From NCBI GenBank assembly GCA_023957155.1, contig JAMLHK010000005.1, positions 62,001 to 126,000 on the forward strand: DNA of 64,000 nt, written 5' to 3'. Below the pieces are notes generated by a model. It searched no databases, was not told where the DNA came from, and saw only the letters and a list, made by a program, of their open reading frames with translations. This document shows, piece after piece, positions 44,265 through 53,246 of the stretch; position 1 is the stretch's first letter, and every line of letters begins with the position of its first letter. Source of the stretch: Chitinophagaceae bacterium (lineage in GTDB: Bacteria; Bacteroidota; Bacteroidia; Chitinophagales; Chitinophagaceae). Position numbers and translations under genes: made by a program.

Positions 44265-45614
44265 ATGCAACTGTCATCCCGCTCTTTTTTTTGTTTTGTT
44301 GTATTATCTCTGCTACCTGTTTTTTGTGATGCTCAATCTATACGTGCCGGTATCTTTACGGTAGATGCTTCGCCGGCGCTTGGTACCCCGGTAGCCTATG
44401 CCAAAACACGTTCGGTTACGGATTCGCTGAGTGTACGGGGTATTGTCATCCTTTCCGATCAGAAGCCCGTTGTTTTATGTGCGGTGGACTGGATAGGAAT
44501 AGCCAATGAAGGTCTTGATGTGTGGAAGGAACAACTGGCAAATGCGGCCGGTACAACGGTTGACCGTGTTTCGGTACATTCATTACATCAGCATGATGCG
44601 CCGCGATGCGATTTCACCGTGGAACGTATTTTAACACAATATGGCATGGGGGGCACCCGCTTTGAAAATGCGTTCTACCTCAAAGTACTTCAGCAGGCAG
44701 CCCTTGCTGTGGAAAAAGCGGTAAAGAATGCGCAGCCGGTTACACATATCGGTTTTGGAGAAGCTAAAGTTGAAAAAGTAGCATCCAATCGAAGGATATT
44801 AGGAAAGGATGGTAAAGTGGCTATCGTCCGGTACAGTAGTGCAACCGATTCCGCCGCAATAGCTGCTCCTGAAGGCGTAATTGATCCCTGGCTCAAATGT
44901 GTCAGCTTTTGGAATAAAGAAAAACCGGTTGCGGTGCTTACTTTCTATGCTACCCATCCGCAGAGCTATTATGGCACAGGGGATGTAAGCTGCGATTTTG
45001 TAGGTATAGGCAGAAATGCTTTTGAGAAAGCGATTGGAGTACACAGTACTCACTTCAATGGCGCAGGCGGTAATATAGCAGCAGGGAAATACAATAACGG
45101 TTCTCCCGAAATGCGCCCCGTATTGGCTGCGCGGATGGAAGCCGGTATGAAAAAAGCATGGGCGGCAACAAAGAAAATACCGGTGTCAGCGAAAGATATG
45201 ACCTGGAAAAGTATCCCGGTTAGTCTTCCGCTTGCGCATGACCTGGTCATAGATGAACTGAAAGCCAGTATGGAAGATGAAAAATTGACTCCTAATGAAA
45301 AGTATGATGTAGCTATCCGGCTTGCCTGGGCAGAGCGAACGGTACAGGGGAAGAACGTTACGGTGTCTGCCCTGCGGATGGGGAAAACCTGGTTATTGAA
45401 TCTGCCGGGAGAAACCTTCGTAGAATATCAACTGGCAGCCAAAGCCATGAGGCCGGGCGATCAGGTATGCACAGCGGCCTATGAAGAATATGGTCCGCGA
45501 TATATCGGAACAAAAATAGCCTACGCGCAGGGAGGATATGAGGTTACCCAGTCTTTTGTATCTCCGGATGTGGAAGAGGTATTGATGAACGCCATCAGGG
45601 CGGTATTGAAATAG
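44265..45614 (+). CDS. secreted neutral-ceramidase-like protein (second of two)
   Basis: A 449-residue protein with a Sec signal (FFCFVVLSLLPVFCDAQ, cleavage near residue 24). The fold markers are AGIFTVDASPALGTP, VLCAVDWIGIANEG, a metal-site-like SVHSLHQHDAP, and VAVLTFYATHPQSYYG. At the nucleophile position of ceramidases it reads GAGGNIAAG, again without the expected Ser. It shares architecture with 29190-30719 but is diverged. It sits between two dimethylformamidase-like genes (22 bp after the first), which suggests joint action on an amide- or ester-decorated substrate. Confidence 0.78.
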   Translation: MQLSSRSFFCFVVLSLLPVFCDAQSIRAGIFTVDASPALGTPVAYAKTRSVTDSLSVRGIVILSDQKPVVLCAVDWIGIANEGLDVWKEQLANAAGTTVDRVSVHSLHQHDAPRCDFTVERILTQYGMGGTRFENAFYLKVLQQAALAVEKAVKNAQPVTHIGFGEAKVEKVASNRRILGKDGKVAIVRYSSATDSAAIAAPEGVIDPWLKCVSFWNKEKPVAVLTFYATHPQSYYGTGDVSCDFVGIGRNAFEKAIGVHSTHFNGAGGNIAAGKYNNGSPEMRPVLAARMEAGMKKAWAATKKIPVSAKDMTWKSIPVSLPLAHDLVIDELKASMEDEKLTPNEKYDVAIRLAWAERTVQGKNVTVSALRMGKTWLLNLPGETFVEYQLAAKAMRPGDQVCTAAYEEYGPRYIGTKIAYAQGGYEVTQSFVSPDVEEVLMNAIRAVLK

Positions 45615-45687
45615 AGCAACAGATGATCGTGTTATGTTAACCGTAATATGCCGCATCATTTTGTGAATAGTGAATAGTGATGCATTT

Positions 45688-46046
45688 CAAATTTTCGCTT
45701 CATACGCGGTATCCCGGTCGGTGAGACACCACGGCCGTCAACTTAAGCCCGGAGGGCTTGAACCGTACCTGCGGCAGGCAGGTTTGAATAGCCCCCAACA
45801 AAGATGGGGGACAAAATGTGGATGTTTTTGTTGAACCCCTACGGGGTTCAATGTAAAATTTGGCAAATATACCACCGGCTACATCCCCAACAGAGTTGGG
45901 GACTATTCTCAAACCCCATTCGGGGTGTTTGAGTGCATAGGCTCCTTAAGTTGACGGATATGGTGAGACACCGACCGGTAGCGGGTTCTACAGGTGGTGA
46001 CAACACCCGCAACGGCAACTCCGATGTTGGTGTTATCACCAACATC
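45688..46046. repeat. dispersed palindromic repeat, interrupted copy
   Basis: With 45731-45961 and one 11-bp duplicate removed, this sequence aligns over ~80 bp with the reverse complement of 58421-58515. Shared marks are CAAATTTTCGC at the left end, the 23-bp palindrome CCGGTCGGTG-AGA-CACCGACCGG (reconstituted across the insertion), GGTAGCG, TCTACAGG and CACCCGC. The right end carries another perfect hairpin, GATGTTGGTG-TTAT-CACCAACATC (46023-46046). Confidence 0.7.
45731..45961. mobile_element. MITE-like 231-bp insertion with 13-bp inverted termini
   Basis: Perfect inverted ends CCGTCAACTTAAG (45735-45747) and CTTAAGTTGACGG (45945-45957). Outside them GGTGAGACACC is present on both sides (45720-45730 and 45962-45972), as a target duplication would be; the uninterrupted copy at 58.4 kb has it only once. 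Inside are at least five hairpins: AAGCCC/GGGCTT (45745-45759), CCCCCA/TGGGGG (45792-45810), TTGAACCCC/GGGGTTCAA (45831-45851), TCCCCAAC/GTTGGGGA (45884-45902) and CTCAAA-CCCC/GGGG-TTTGAG (45908-45933). No ORF. It looks non-autonomous, or REP-like and moved by an enzyme encoded elsewhere. Confidence 0.65.
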
Positions 46047-46169
46047 TTAAGGAAATGACATTGATTGACAATTGCTCATTCACCCGTACTATACGGCATG
46101 TTATAATGAACACACCAATAGTAATTATTTTATATTTTGAAAGCTGCCTGATACGATAATAATACAGAT

Positions 46170-47813
46170 ATGAAAAAGAATAGCCGTATTTCGAGGCGCC
46201 AGCTCCTTAAAGATTCCGTTGTGATTGGAATGGGAGGAACGCTTACTTCTTTGAGCGGAGCGGCTATCGCCGGTGAACAGCTACAGGAAGATAGCAGAAA
46301 AGAGAATTTAATTATAAAGGAAAATAGAAACCCGGGCACTACCGACTGGCAGCTCACTTATGTAAGGTCTGAAAATTACCGGTCTAAGCTTCTTGAAGGC
46401 TATTGTTCAAAGACCAGTGTTTCCGCGGGTGAATCGCTGGATATCTTTTTGAGTGCGGAAGGACTTGCACGAGAGAAAAATTTTACAACGGATGTTACGA
46501 TAGATTTTTTCAGGATCGGGTATTATGGCGGTAAAGGAGGGCGTTTCATGTTTCAGTTGGGACCAGTACCCGTTCGTAAGCAACCTACGCCGCCGATAGC
46601 GGAGCACCGGCTGCGATCCTGCAATTGGGAGCGGTCGGCATCATTTGTAATACCCGGTAACTGGATAAGCGGTGTATATGTAGGTAAGCTTTCGTGTACT
46701 GCACACCGTTACCAGAGCTATATCATCTTTGTTGTACGGGATAACAGGAAGGCTGATTTGTTATTTCAGACAAGTGATACCACCTGGCAGGCCTATAATA
46801 AATGGCCGGATCAGTATTCTTTATATGACAGCGATTCACCCGTACAGCCTCATAGCAGCAGGACCCGGGTTAGCTTCGATCGCCCCTATGGGAAATATCC
46901 CCAGGTGGTAGACCAGCCTTTATCTCAGGGATCGGGAGAGTTTTTGTTATGGGAATACCCGTTATGCTATTGGTTAGAGCAGGAGGGCTATGATGTAACC
47001 TATTGCAGTAATATAGATACCCATATAGATCGGGAAGGGCTTAACCGGGTAAAATGTTTCCTGTCGGTTGGGCATGATGAATACTGGACGCTGCCTATGT
47101 ATGAGCATGTAAAGGGCGCGGTGGACAATGGATTAAATGCGGCCTTCCTTTCAGGCAATGCCGTTATGTGGGTCATAGACCTGCAACCCGGAGTGTATAT
47201 AGATCCTGCAACGGTTGATGTTCCGAGCGGATTGGATCGCGCCACGGGCCGCCGGGTAGCGGCGATGCCCGGTATACAAAGCGCAGCAAACCGTACCCTG
47301 TTTCGCATTGGGCGCTTTGGAGGTGAAACCGAAGTGGAAGAATCTCTCGGCATCATGGGACCTTTTGAAAAAAAGAACTGGCCAAATGAAAGTGCGCTGA
47401 TAGGAGCCCGGACAATGTATCCTTTCAATGGTTCGGCGGATTGGATTGTAAGCCGGCCCGATCACTGGATCTTTGAAGGAACAGGAATGAAGAAGGGAGA
47501 TAAAATTCCCGGGTTAATAGGGTGGGAGCATCACGGCGATCCGGCAAATATCCCCGGGCTGGAAGTGGTTGCAGAAGGTAAGACGATTAACAGCGGAGGG
47601 GAAGAATCTTATTATACGGCAACCGTGTATCCCGGGCCGAAAGGCAATTGGGTATTTAACGCCGCTACCATTTACTGGAGCCTGGGGTTATCTGATCCAC
47701 CCGGGCATATCCTTCCGAAATCTCATTTCGGAGGTCCTCATGGAACAGATGAAAGAGTGCAGAAAATGACTGCCAATTTCTTAAAACGTTGTGGTATTTC
47801 TCTTAAAAAGTAA
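46170..47813 (+). CDS. N,N-dimethylformamidase-large-subunit-like secreted protein (copy 2)
   Basis: A 547-residue paralogue of the protein at 42681. Tat-type signal ISRRQLLKDSVVIGMGG. The same blocks are present: YVRSENYRSKLLEGYCSKTS, DFFRIGYYGGKGGR, QTSDTTWQAYNKWPDQYSLY, LSVGHDEYWT and GPKGNWVFNAATIYW. It carries an additional loop of about 20 residues near 325-365 compared with copy 1. A dispersed repeat lies in front, so it may have its own promoter. The heme-binding gene starts 21 bp downstream. Function unknown; amide hydrolysis is inferred from the family. Confidence 0.82.
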   Translation: MKKNSRISRRQLLKDSVVIGMGGTLTSLSGAAIAGEQLQEDSRKENLIIKENRNPGTTDWQLTYVRSENYRSKLLEGYCSKTSVSAGESLDIFLSAEGLAREKNFTTDVTIDFFRIGYYGGKGGRFMFQLGPVPVRKQPTPPIAEHRLRSCNWERSASFVIPGNWISGVYVGKLSCTAHRYQSYIIFVVRDNRKADLLFQTSDTTWQAYNKWPDQYSLYDSDSPVQPHSSRTRVSFDRPYGKYPQVVDQPLSQGSGEFLLWEYPLCYWLEQEGYDVTYCSNIDTHIDREGLNRVKCFLSVGHDEYWTLPMYEHVKGAVDNGLNAAFLSGNAVMWVIDLQPGVYIDPATVDVPSGLDRATGRRVAAMPGIQSAANRTLFRIGRFGGETEVEESLGIMGPFEKKNWPNESALIGARTMYPFNGSADWIVSRPDHWIFEGTGMKKGDKIPGLIGWEHHGDPANIPGLEVVAEGKTINSGGEESYYTATVYPGPKGNWVFNAATIYWSLGLSDPPGHILPKSHFGGPHGTDERVQKMTANFLKRCGISLKK

Positions 47814-47834
47814 AGACTCATAAAATCTAATACG

Positions 47835-50800
47835 ATGCGCAGCACAAAGAAGACAAGGATGACATTTTCCGGCCGGAATTTTGTTCACAGGATTGGCATC
47901 AGCCGGTGGAACCCTGCCCTGGTGTGTTTACTGGCTATTACATTACTGGCAGGGTGCAATTCCCGGCATGAAGGCACCCGTGAACTGCACGGTATGCTGG
48001 TACCGGAGGGCTTTACCTTAGAGCCGGTTGTTGATTCGAACCTGATCTCCTATCCCATGTTTGCTTCCTTTGATAACAAGGGAAGACTTTTTTTATGTGA
48101 ATCAACAGGAGAAACTTTTTCAACGGAAGACCATCTCAAAAAACCGCCTTACCATATCCGTCTTTTAGAAGACCTGGATGGAGACGGCAAATTTGAGAAG
48201 AGCAGCATCTTCGCCGATTCGCTTACTTACCCTAAAGGGGCGGTGTTTTTCCAGGGGAGCCTGTATGTGGCTTCTGCACCGGACCTCTTGAAGCTGACGG
48301 ATACGGATGGCGATGGTGTTGCGGATAAAAGGGAGGTACTGCTTTCAGGATGGGTATTACACGCCAACGGCGCAGCATTTGGCGGACCTTTTATGGCACC
48401 CGACGGATGGTTGTATATGACCGATGCGAGACGCAGTTTTGATATTACTACAAAAGAAGGTACTGAGCTTAAAGGTAAAGGAACCCGGATATGGCGTTGT
48501 CTGCCTGATGGTACGGCATTGGAACCGGTGAGCGGCGGAGGATTTGATAATGCGGTGGAGCTGATTTTTATGCCTGCAGGAGAAGCGATTGGTACCATGA
48601 CGTATTTTACCGATCCCATGAATGGTTTTCGGGATGCATTAATGCATTGGGAGTATGGAGGCGTATATCCCAAGCCTCAGCAGGTAATTGAAGATGACAG
48701 GATGAAGCTGACCGGAGACCTGATGCCGGTAATGACGAAATTACCCCGTATTGCTCACTCCGGTTTAATGCGGTATGAAGGCCCGGTATGGGGAGACGCG
48801 TTTAAAGGTAACTTGTTTAGCGCCCAGTTTAATACCGGGCGTATAATGAGACATATCATTACGGCTGATGGAGCCACTTTTCAGACCCGGGATGAAGCTT
48901 TTTTAACTTCTTCTCACCCGGATGTCCATCTTACCGATGTGCTGGAAGATGCGGATGGCAGCATATTAGTAGTAAATACCGGGGGATGGTTTATTGCGGG
49001 ATGTCCGCTTTCGGTAGTAGCTAAGAAAGAAGTGAAAGCGGGTATTTATCGTATCCGTAAGACCGGCGCAAAAGCGGTTGATGATCCCTGGGGACGAAAA
49101 TTAGATATGACAAAAATGACGCCCGGCGAAGTAGCGCAATATGTAATGGATACGCGTTCCGCAGTAAGAAACCAGGCAATTGAACAATTGGTGCTGAACG
49201 GAGGATCTTCTGTAAAAGACATCCGGGAAGTACTGCTCTCCGCGCAGGATGAGGAAGTACGTACAGCGGGTGTATTTATGCTTTACCGGATCGGGCATCC
49301 CGATGGCATGAGTATCATACGCGATATGCTGAAGGATAAAAGTGCGATGGTGCGAACAGCGGCAGCCAGGGTGCTGGGTTTATCGAAAGATTCATCCGCT
49401 GTTGCGCAACTGATGGAAGTGGTACAAAGGGATGAAGCCCCGGTAAGACGGCAGGCTGCAACAGCATTGGGACAGATCGGAGATGTTCAGGCTGTTCCTG
49501 CATTGTTAAAGGCATCATCTGACCCTAATGACCGTTTTGTAGAGCATGCTATTATTTATGCATTGATTTCACTTAAAACCTCCGGCCCGTTGATCCGGGC
49601 GCTGAGTGATACGGCTGCCCATATTCAGAAAGCAGCATTAATTGCCCTCGATCAAATGGATAATTCCCCTTTAAATAAAGAACAGCTGGTACCGTTTTTG
49701 AACAGTAAGGACACGCAATTGCAGGATGTGGGTATATGGGTGGCCCTGCATCATCCGGATTGGGCTGACGTTGTTGTGAACTTTCTTGCCCGGAAATTAA
49801 ACACCGGGGATATCCTTCCGGAACAGGAATCCCAGGTACGCGACCTGATGATCAAATTCAGCCCTGATGCGCAGGTGCAGCATTTCATCGGTACCCGGTT
49901 AGGCAATAGCCAGATCACACCGTCCCAAAAAATATTTTTAATTGAGATCATGAATCGTGCTGAAGTAAGCAAGCTGCCGGATTCGTGGGTGAAACAATTG
50001 AGTGGCTTACTTCGTAGTGATGATCATGACGTCCGTTCGGCGGTTCTGAATTTAATTAAATCAAGAAGGATTTCATCTCTTAATGAGGAATTACACCGGA
50101 TCGTTCAGGATACAAAAGTAAGCACTGATTTCAGGCTTAAAGCGCTTAGCGCAAGGTTAATGTCTGCTCCTGATTTAAGTGATGCGGAATTTGAGATGAT
50201 CCTGACCTATTTGGAGCCCGGTCATGAATCTCCCATCCGGCAGGAAGCTTCCCGGCTCTTGGCCCAGGCAAAACTGAGCGAATCGCAATTGATCGCGCTT
50301 GCCGGTAAGCACATCAGCACGGCAGATGTTTTCCTGTTGCCTAATCTGGTAAACGTATATAAAGACGGGAAAAGCGAAGCTGCCGGGAAAGCGCTGATCA
50401 CGGCATTGCAAAATGTCGGCGACCGGCTGGATAATTTAGCGGTTACCGATATGCAAAAGCTGTTTGGTACGTATCCGCCGTCTGTTCAGGTTGCATCGGC
50501 GCCGCTGATAGAAATATTGAAGGGGAAACAGGCGTCCCGGCTGGAAGAGTTGGAAAAGTTACAGGCCGGGCTTACAAAGGGAGATGTAGGAGATGGGAGA
50601 GCACTGTTTTTTGGTAAAGCAACCTGTTTCAGCTGTCATTCGGTAGGCGGGAAGGGTGGAGATTTCGGGCCTGATCTGTCTAATATCGGGGAGATCCGTT
50701 CGCGCCATGATATCCTTGAGGCAATGCTATATCCCAGCGCCAGTTTTGCCAGGGAATATGAAACATCCAAAATAGCTACAAAGACCACGGTATATACCGG

Positions 50801-51020
50801 GGTTATTAAAGAACAATTGCCCGATGTCATTATCCTGTCAACAGGACCGGGATCTGTAGTACAGGTACCCCGGAGCGAAATTGTTTCTATAGAGCCGGAA
50901 AGTGTTTCTCTGATGCCCCCGGGATTATTGAAGCAGCTCAATAATCAGGAGATATCAGATTTATTGGCTTATCTTGAATCGCTTCCTGACGGCATGGGAC
51001 AGGTAAAGAGTCACGAATAG
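47835..51020 (+). CDS. heme-binding beta-propeller/HEAT-repeat lipoprotein (PVC-type), CFSCH
   Basis: 1061 residues; a long n-region precedes lipobox LAGC (Cys41), so a later start such as ATG 47859 is possible. The propeller domain is at ~55-395 (LEDLDGDGKFEK, LTDTDGDGVADKRE). HEAT repeats cover ~430-860 with clear units such as VRRQAATALGQIGDVQAVPALL. The cytochrome c part has CFSCH at 931-935 and ends with VSLMPPGLLKQL, where the distal Met is expected. The DUF1080 gene follows after a short gap (51071), and proteins of this pair are frequently linked in Planctomycetes. It is the third such protein in 31 kb. Confidence 0.88.
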   Translation: MRSTKKTRMTFSGRNFVHRIGISRWNPALVCLLAITLLAGCNSRHEGTRELHGMLVPEGFTLEPVVDSNLISYPMFASFDNKGRLFLCESTGETFSTEDHLKKPPYHIRLLEDLDGDGKFEKSSIFADSLTYPKGAVFFQGSLYVASAPDLLKLTDTDGDGVADKREVLLSGWVLHANGAAFGGPFMAPDGWLYMTDARRSFDITTKEGTELKGKGTRIWRCLPDGTALEPVSGGGFDNAVELIFMPAGEAIGTMTYFTDPMNGFRDALMHWEYGGVYPKPQQVIEDDRMKLTGDLMPVMTKLPRIAHSGLMRYEGPVWGDAFKGNLFSAQFNTGRIMRHIITADGATFQTRDEAFLTSSHPDVHLTDVLEDADGSILVVNTGGWFIAGCPLSVVAKKEVKAGIYRIRKTGAKAVDDPWGRKLDMTKMTPGEVAQYVMDTRSAVRNQAIEQLVLNGGSSVKDIREVLLSAQDEEVRTAGVFMLYRIGHPDGMSIIRDMLKDKSAMVRTAAARVLGLSKDSSAVAQLMEVVQRDEAPVRRQAATALGQIGDVQAVPALLKASSDPNDRFVEHAIIYALISLKTSGPLIRALSDTAAHIQKAALIALDQMDNSPLNKEQLVPFLNSKDTQLQDVGIWVALHHPDWADVVVNFLARKLNTGDILPEQESQVRDLMIKFSPDAQVQHFIGTRLGNSQITPSQKIFLIEIMNRAEVSKLPDSWVKQLSGLLRSDDHDVRSAVLNLIKSRRISSLNEELHRIVQDTKVSTDFRLKALSARLMSAPDLSDAEFEMILTYLEPGHESPIRQEASRLLAQAKLSESQLIALAGKHISTADVFLLPNLVNVYKDGKSEAAGKALITALQNVGDRLDNLAVTDMQKLFGTYPPSVQVASAPLIEILKGKQASRLEELEKLQAGLTKGDVGDGRALFFGKATCFSCHSVGGKGGDFGPDLSNIGEIRSRHDILEAMLYPSASFAREYETSKIATKTTVYTGVIKEQLPDVIILSTGPGSVVQVPRSEIVSIEPESVSLMPPGLLKQLNNQEISDLLAYLESLPDGMGQVKSHE

Positions 51021-51070
51021 TGGAGGTATAAGTGTTATTAATGAATCGTTCACCTAAAATGATATTTCAA

Positions 51071-51895
51071 ATGAAAAAAAATATGCTTCTCGTACTTGCC
51101 GGAGTTTTGCTTTTTACTTTTCAGGCAGATGATAGTTATGCCCAGGGACGCCGGGGTAAACAGAATATCACTCATCTTTTTAATGGAAAAAATCTCGATG
51201 GGTGGTATACTTTTATTAAAGGACGGGGAAAAAATAATGATCCTCAAAAAGTGTTTACGGTAAAGGATGGGATGATACATATTAGCGGGGAAGAATGGGG
51301 AGGTATCACTACAAATGAAGAATTTAAAAATTATAAGCTTATTGTGGAATATAAATGGGGGGAAAGGACGTATGGAGAGCGGTTAAATAATGCCCGTGAC
51401 AATGGGATCCTTTTTCATTCAAAAGGAGAAGATGGTGCATGGGGAGGCAACTGGATGCATTCTATAGAATGTAATGTAATTGAAGGGGGTACCGGTGATT
51501 TTATCGTGGTGGGAGATAATACGAATAACTTTTTGCTGACTTCCCTGGTGGCTCCGGAAAAGCAGAACGGCTCTTATATCTATCAGCCGGAAGGCGATCC
51601 GGTTACCGTAAACAGCGGCAGAATTAACTGGTATGCACGTGATCCCGGCTGGAAGGATGAAAAAGGATTCAGGGGAAAGGAGGATGTTGAAAAGCCGGTG
51701 GGTGAATGGAACAGGCTGGAATGTATACTGAGAGGAAGCGAGATATTTATTTATCTTAACGGGAAGCTGGTAAACCATGCCATACATGCCAGGCCTGATG
51801 AGGGCAGAATACAAATTCAGTCCGAAGGTGCGGAGATCTTTTACCGGCGGGTTGATTTAATTCCTTTACCTCCCTGTGCAACGGATATTCCATAG
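51071..51895 (+). CDS. DUF1080 protein, 3-keto-disaccharide hydrolase family
   Basis: About 275 residues from ATG 51071, which places a normal Sec signal at the N-terminus (MKKNMLLVLAGVLLFTF, cleavage after SYA). GTG 51032 and ATG 51041/51059 lie in frame but give an odd leader. The jelly-roll has family marks HLFNGKNLDGWYTF, KDGMIHISGEEWGGITT, YKLIVEYKWGE, RDNGILFHSKGEDG, SIECNVIEGGTGDF, GEWNRLECILRG and GRIQIQSEGAEIFYRRVDLIPL. By family knowledge DUF1080 proteins cleave 3-keto-glycosides in the periplasm. This fits the GMC dehydrogenase and Gfo/Idh/MocA proteins in the same window. Confidence 0.87.
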   Translation: MKKNMLLVLAGVLLFTFQADDSYAQGRRGKQNITHLFNGKNLDGWYTFIKGRGKNNDPQKVFTVKDGMIHISGEEWGGITTNEEFKNYKLIVEYKWGERTYGERLNNARDNGILFHSKGEDGAWGGNWMHSIECNVIEGGTGDFIVVGDNTNNFLLTSLVAPEKQNGSYIYQPEGDPVTVNSGRINWYARDPGWKDEKGFRGKEDVEKPVGEWNRLECILRGSEIFIYLNGKLVNHAIHARPDEGRIQIQSEGAEIFYRRVDLIPLPPCATDIP

Positions 51896-51955
51896 TATGA
51901 TATTCACCACGGGGCGTGAAAATGGTATAGGGTAAGCCGTGCTTTCAGGAAAGGG

Positions 51956-53236
51956 ATGACCCGTAATTATCTAACCGGTTTTATGCAAAAGGATATTGTT
52001 CATCGCCGTTTGTTTTTGAAGTCCGTCATCGCATCTTATGCGGGTATCTCAGCTTTCAGATCTTCTGTACCCGGTTCTGGTATACGTTATACTGTACGGC
52101 CGACAGTAGCTTTTCAACAACTCAGTAAGGATTTTTGCTGGTTTCATCCACGGGTAGCCGCAATACCGGCACGGAACCGGAAGGGAATGCCCCGGGTAAT
52201 CATGACGATCCAAAAGCATTTGAAGGTAAGTGATTACTATTCGGGATTGTATTATATGGACAGCAGGGACCTGGGTAAAACCTGGTCTGGCCCGATTGAA
52301 ATACCGGAATTGAAGATGTATACGGATGACGAGGGTTATCAAATCAGTGTGGCAGATGTAACTCCGGGATGGCATGCGCCTACCCAAAAGCTTTTAGCTA
52401 TCGGGATCAGGGTAAAATATGCGAAAAGTGGTGAACAGGTAACCGATACGCCTTTGGCGCATGATTGTGCCTATGCCGTTTTCGATCCCGGAACAGAAAA
52501 ATGGTCGCACTGGAAAAGACTTCCTCCCCTGCCGTACGACAGCTCAAAGTTCTTCCTGCTAAATCCCGGGTGTGTACAATGGCTTGTTAAAGCGGATGGA
52601 ACGATTTTACTACCGGTGTATTTTAGCGGTAAGGGAGAGACGGATAGTGCCTCAACAGTGCTTCATTGCAAATTTGACGGTGAGCGGCTTTCTTATATTC
52701 GTCATGGTGATGAGTTATTTATGCAGGGCGGCCGCGGATTTGTAGAGCCTTCATTGGCATACTGGAACAATCAGTATTACCTGACGCTTAGAAATGATGT
52801 AAAAGCCTATGTATCCACCAGTAAAGACGCCATTACCTGGACGTTGCCCCGGGCATGGGTGTTTGATGATGGACTTGATCTGGGCAGCTACAATACCCAG
52901 GCACACTGGCTGGTGCATAAAAAAGGATTATTTTTGTGCTATACCCGGCGAGGTGCTGATAATGACCATATCCCGAGAAACCGCGCCCCGGTATTTATGG
53001 CACAGGTTGATCCCCGAACATTATCTGTAATACGCAGCTCAGAGCAGGTACTCATTCCCGAAAGGGGAGCTATGCTTGGAAATTTCGGTGCATCCTATAT
53101 TACGGAGCATGAATCCTGGGTTACTGATGCTGAATTTATGATTGGTGAAAACCCCCATCCCCGTGGTGCTGACGGGTCAGTCTGGGTGTCCGGGGTACTC
53201 TGGTCAAAACATAATCAAATGATATTACCGGAGTAA
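51956..53236 (+). CDS. sialidase-like exo-glycosidase/propeller protein, Tat-type signal
   Basis: A 426-residue exported protein (ATG 51983 is an alternative start). The N-terminus has VHRRLFLKSVIASYAG. Asp-box-like MDSRDLGKTWSG (~105) and later propeller turns (STSKDAITW) indicate a six-bladed sialidase-like fold; FVEPSLAYW may correspond to the Glu of sialidases. It differs from the sialidase-like protein at 30762 and is probably not a recent duplicate. It follows the DUF1080 gene by 60 bp and precedes the GH43-like gene by 10 bp. Confidence 0.68.
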   Translation: MTRNYLTGFMQKDIVHRRLFLKSVIASYAGISAFRSSVPGSGIRYTVRPTVAFQQLSKDFCWFHPRVAAIPARNRKGMPRVIMTIQKHLKVSDYYSGLYYMDSRDLGKTWSGPIEIPELKMYTDDEGYQISVADVTPGWHAPTQKLLAIGIRVKYAKSGEQVTDTPLAHDCAYAVFDPGTEKWSHWKRLPPLPYDSSKFFLLNPGCVQWLVKADGTILLPVYFSGKGETDSASTVLHCKFDGERLSYIRHGDELFMQGGRGFVEPSLAYWNNQYYLTLRNDVKAYVSTSKDAITWTLPRAWVFDDGLDLGSYNTQAHWLVHKKGLFLCYTRRGADNDHIPRNRAPVFMAQVDPRTLSVIRSSEQVLIPERGAMLGNFGASYITEHESWVTDAEFMIGENPHPRGADGSVWVSGVLWSKHNQMILPE

Positions 53237-53246
53237 TCTCTTACTT

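Larger units (their letters stand above)
45615..46169. other. 555-bp intergenic region made largely of repeat elements
   Basis: No gene is seen; the 70-codon minus-strand frame at 45700-45912 is an artefact of palindromic DNA. Most of the region is a dispersed repeat (45688-46046) interrupted by the palindrome-rich insertion at 45731-45961. The remaining ~120 bp (46047-46169) are AT-rich and probably contain the promoter of the next gene. Confidence 0.7.

Noticed and set aside
45731-45961. CRISPR-like series of repeated GC-rich blocks
   Set aside because: The blocks are different hairpins, not identical direct repeats, and have no equal-length spacers.
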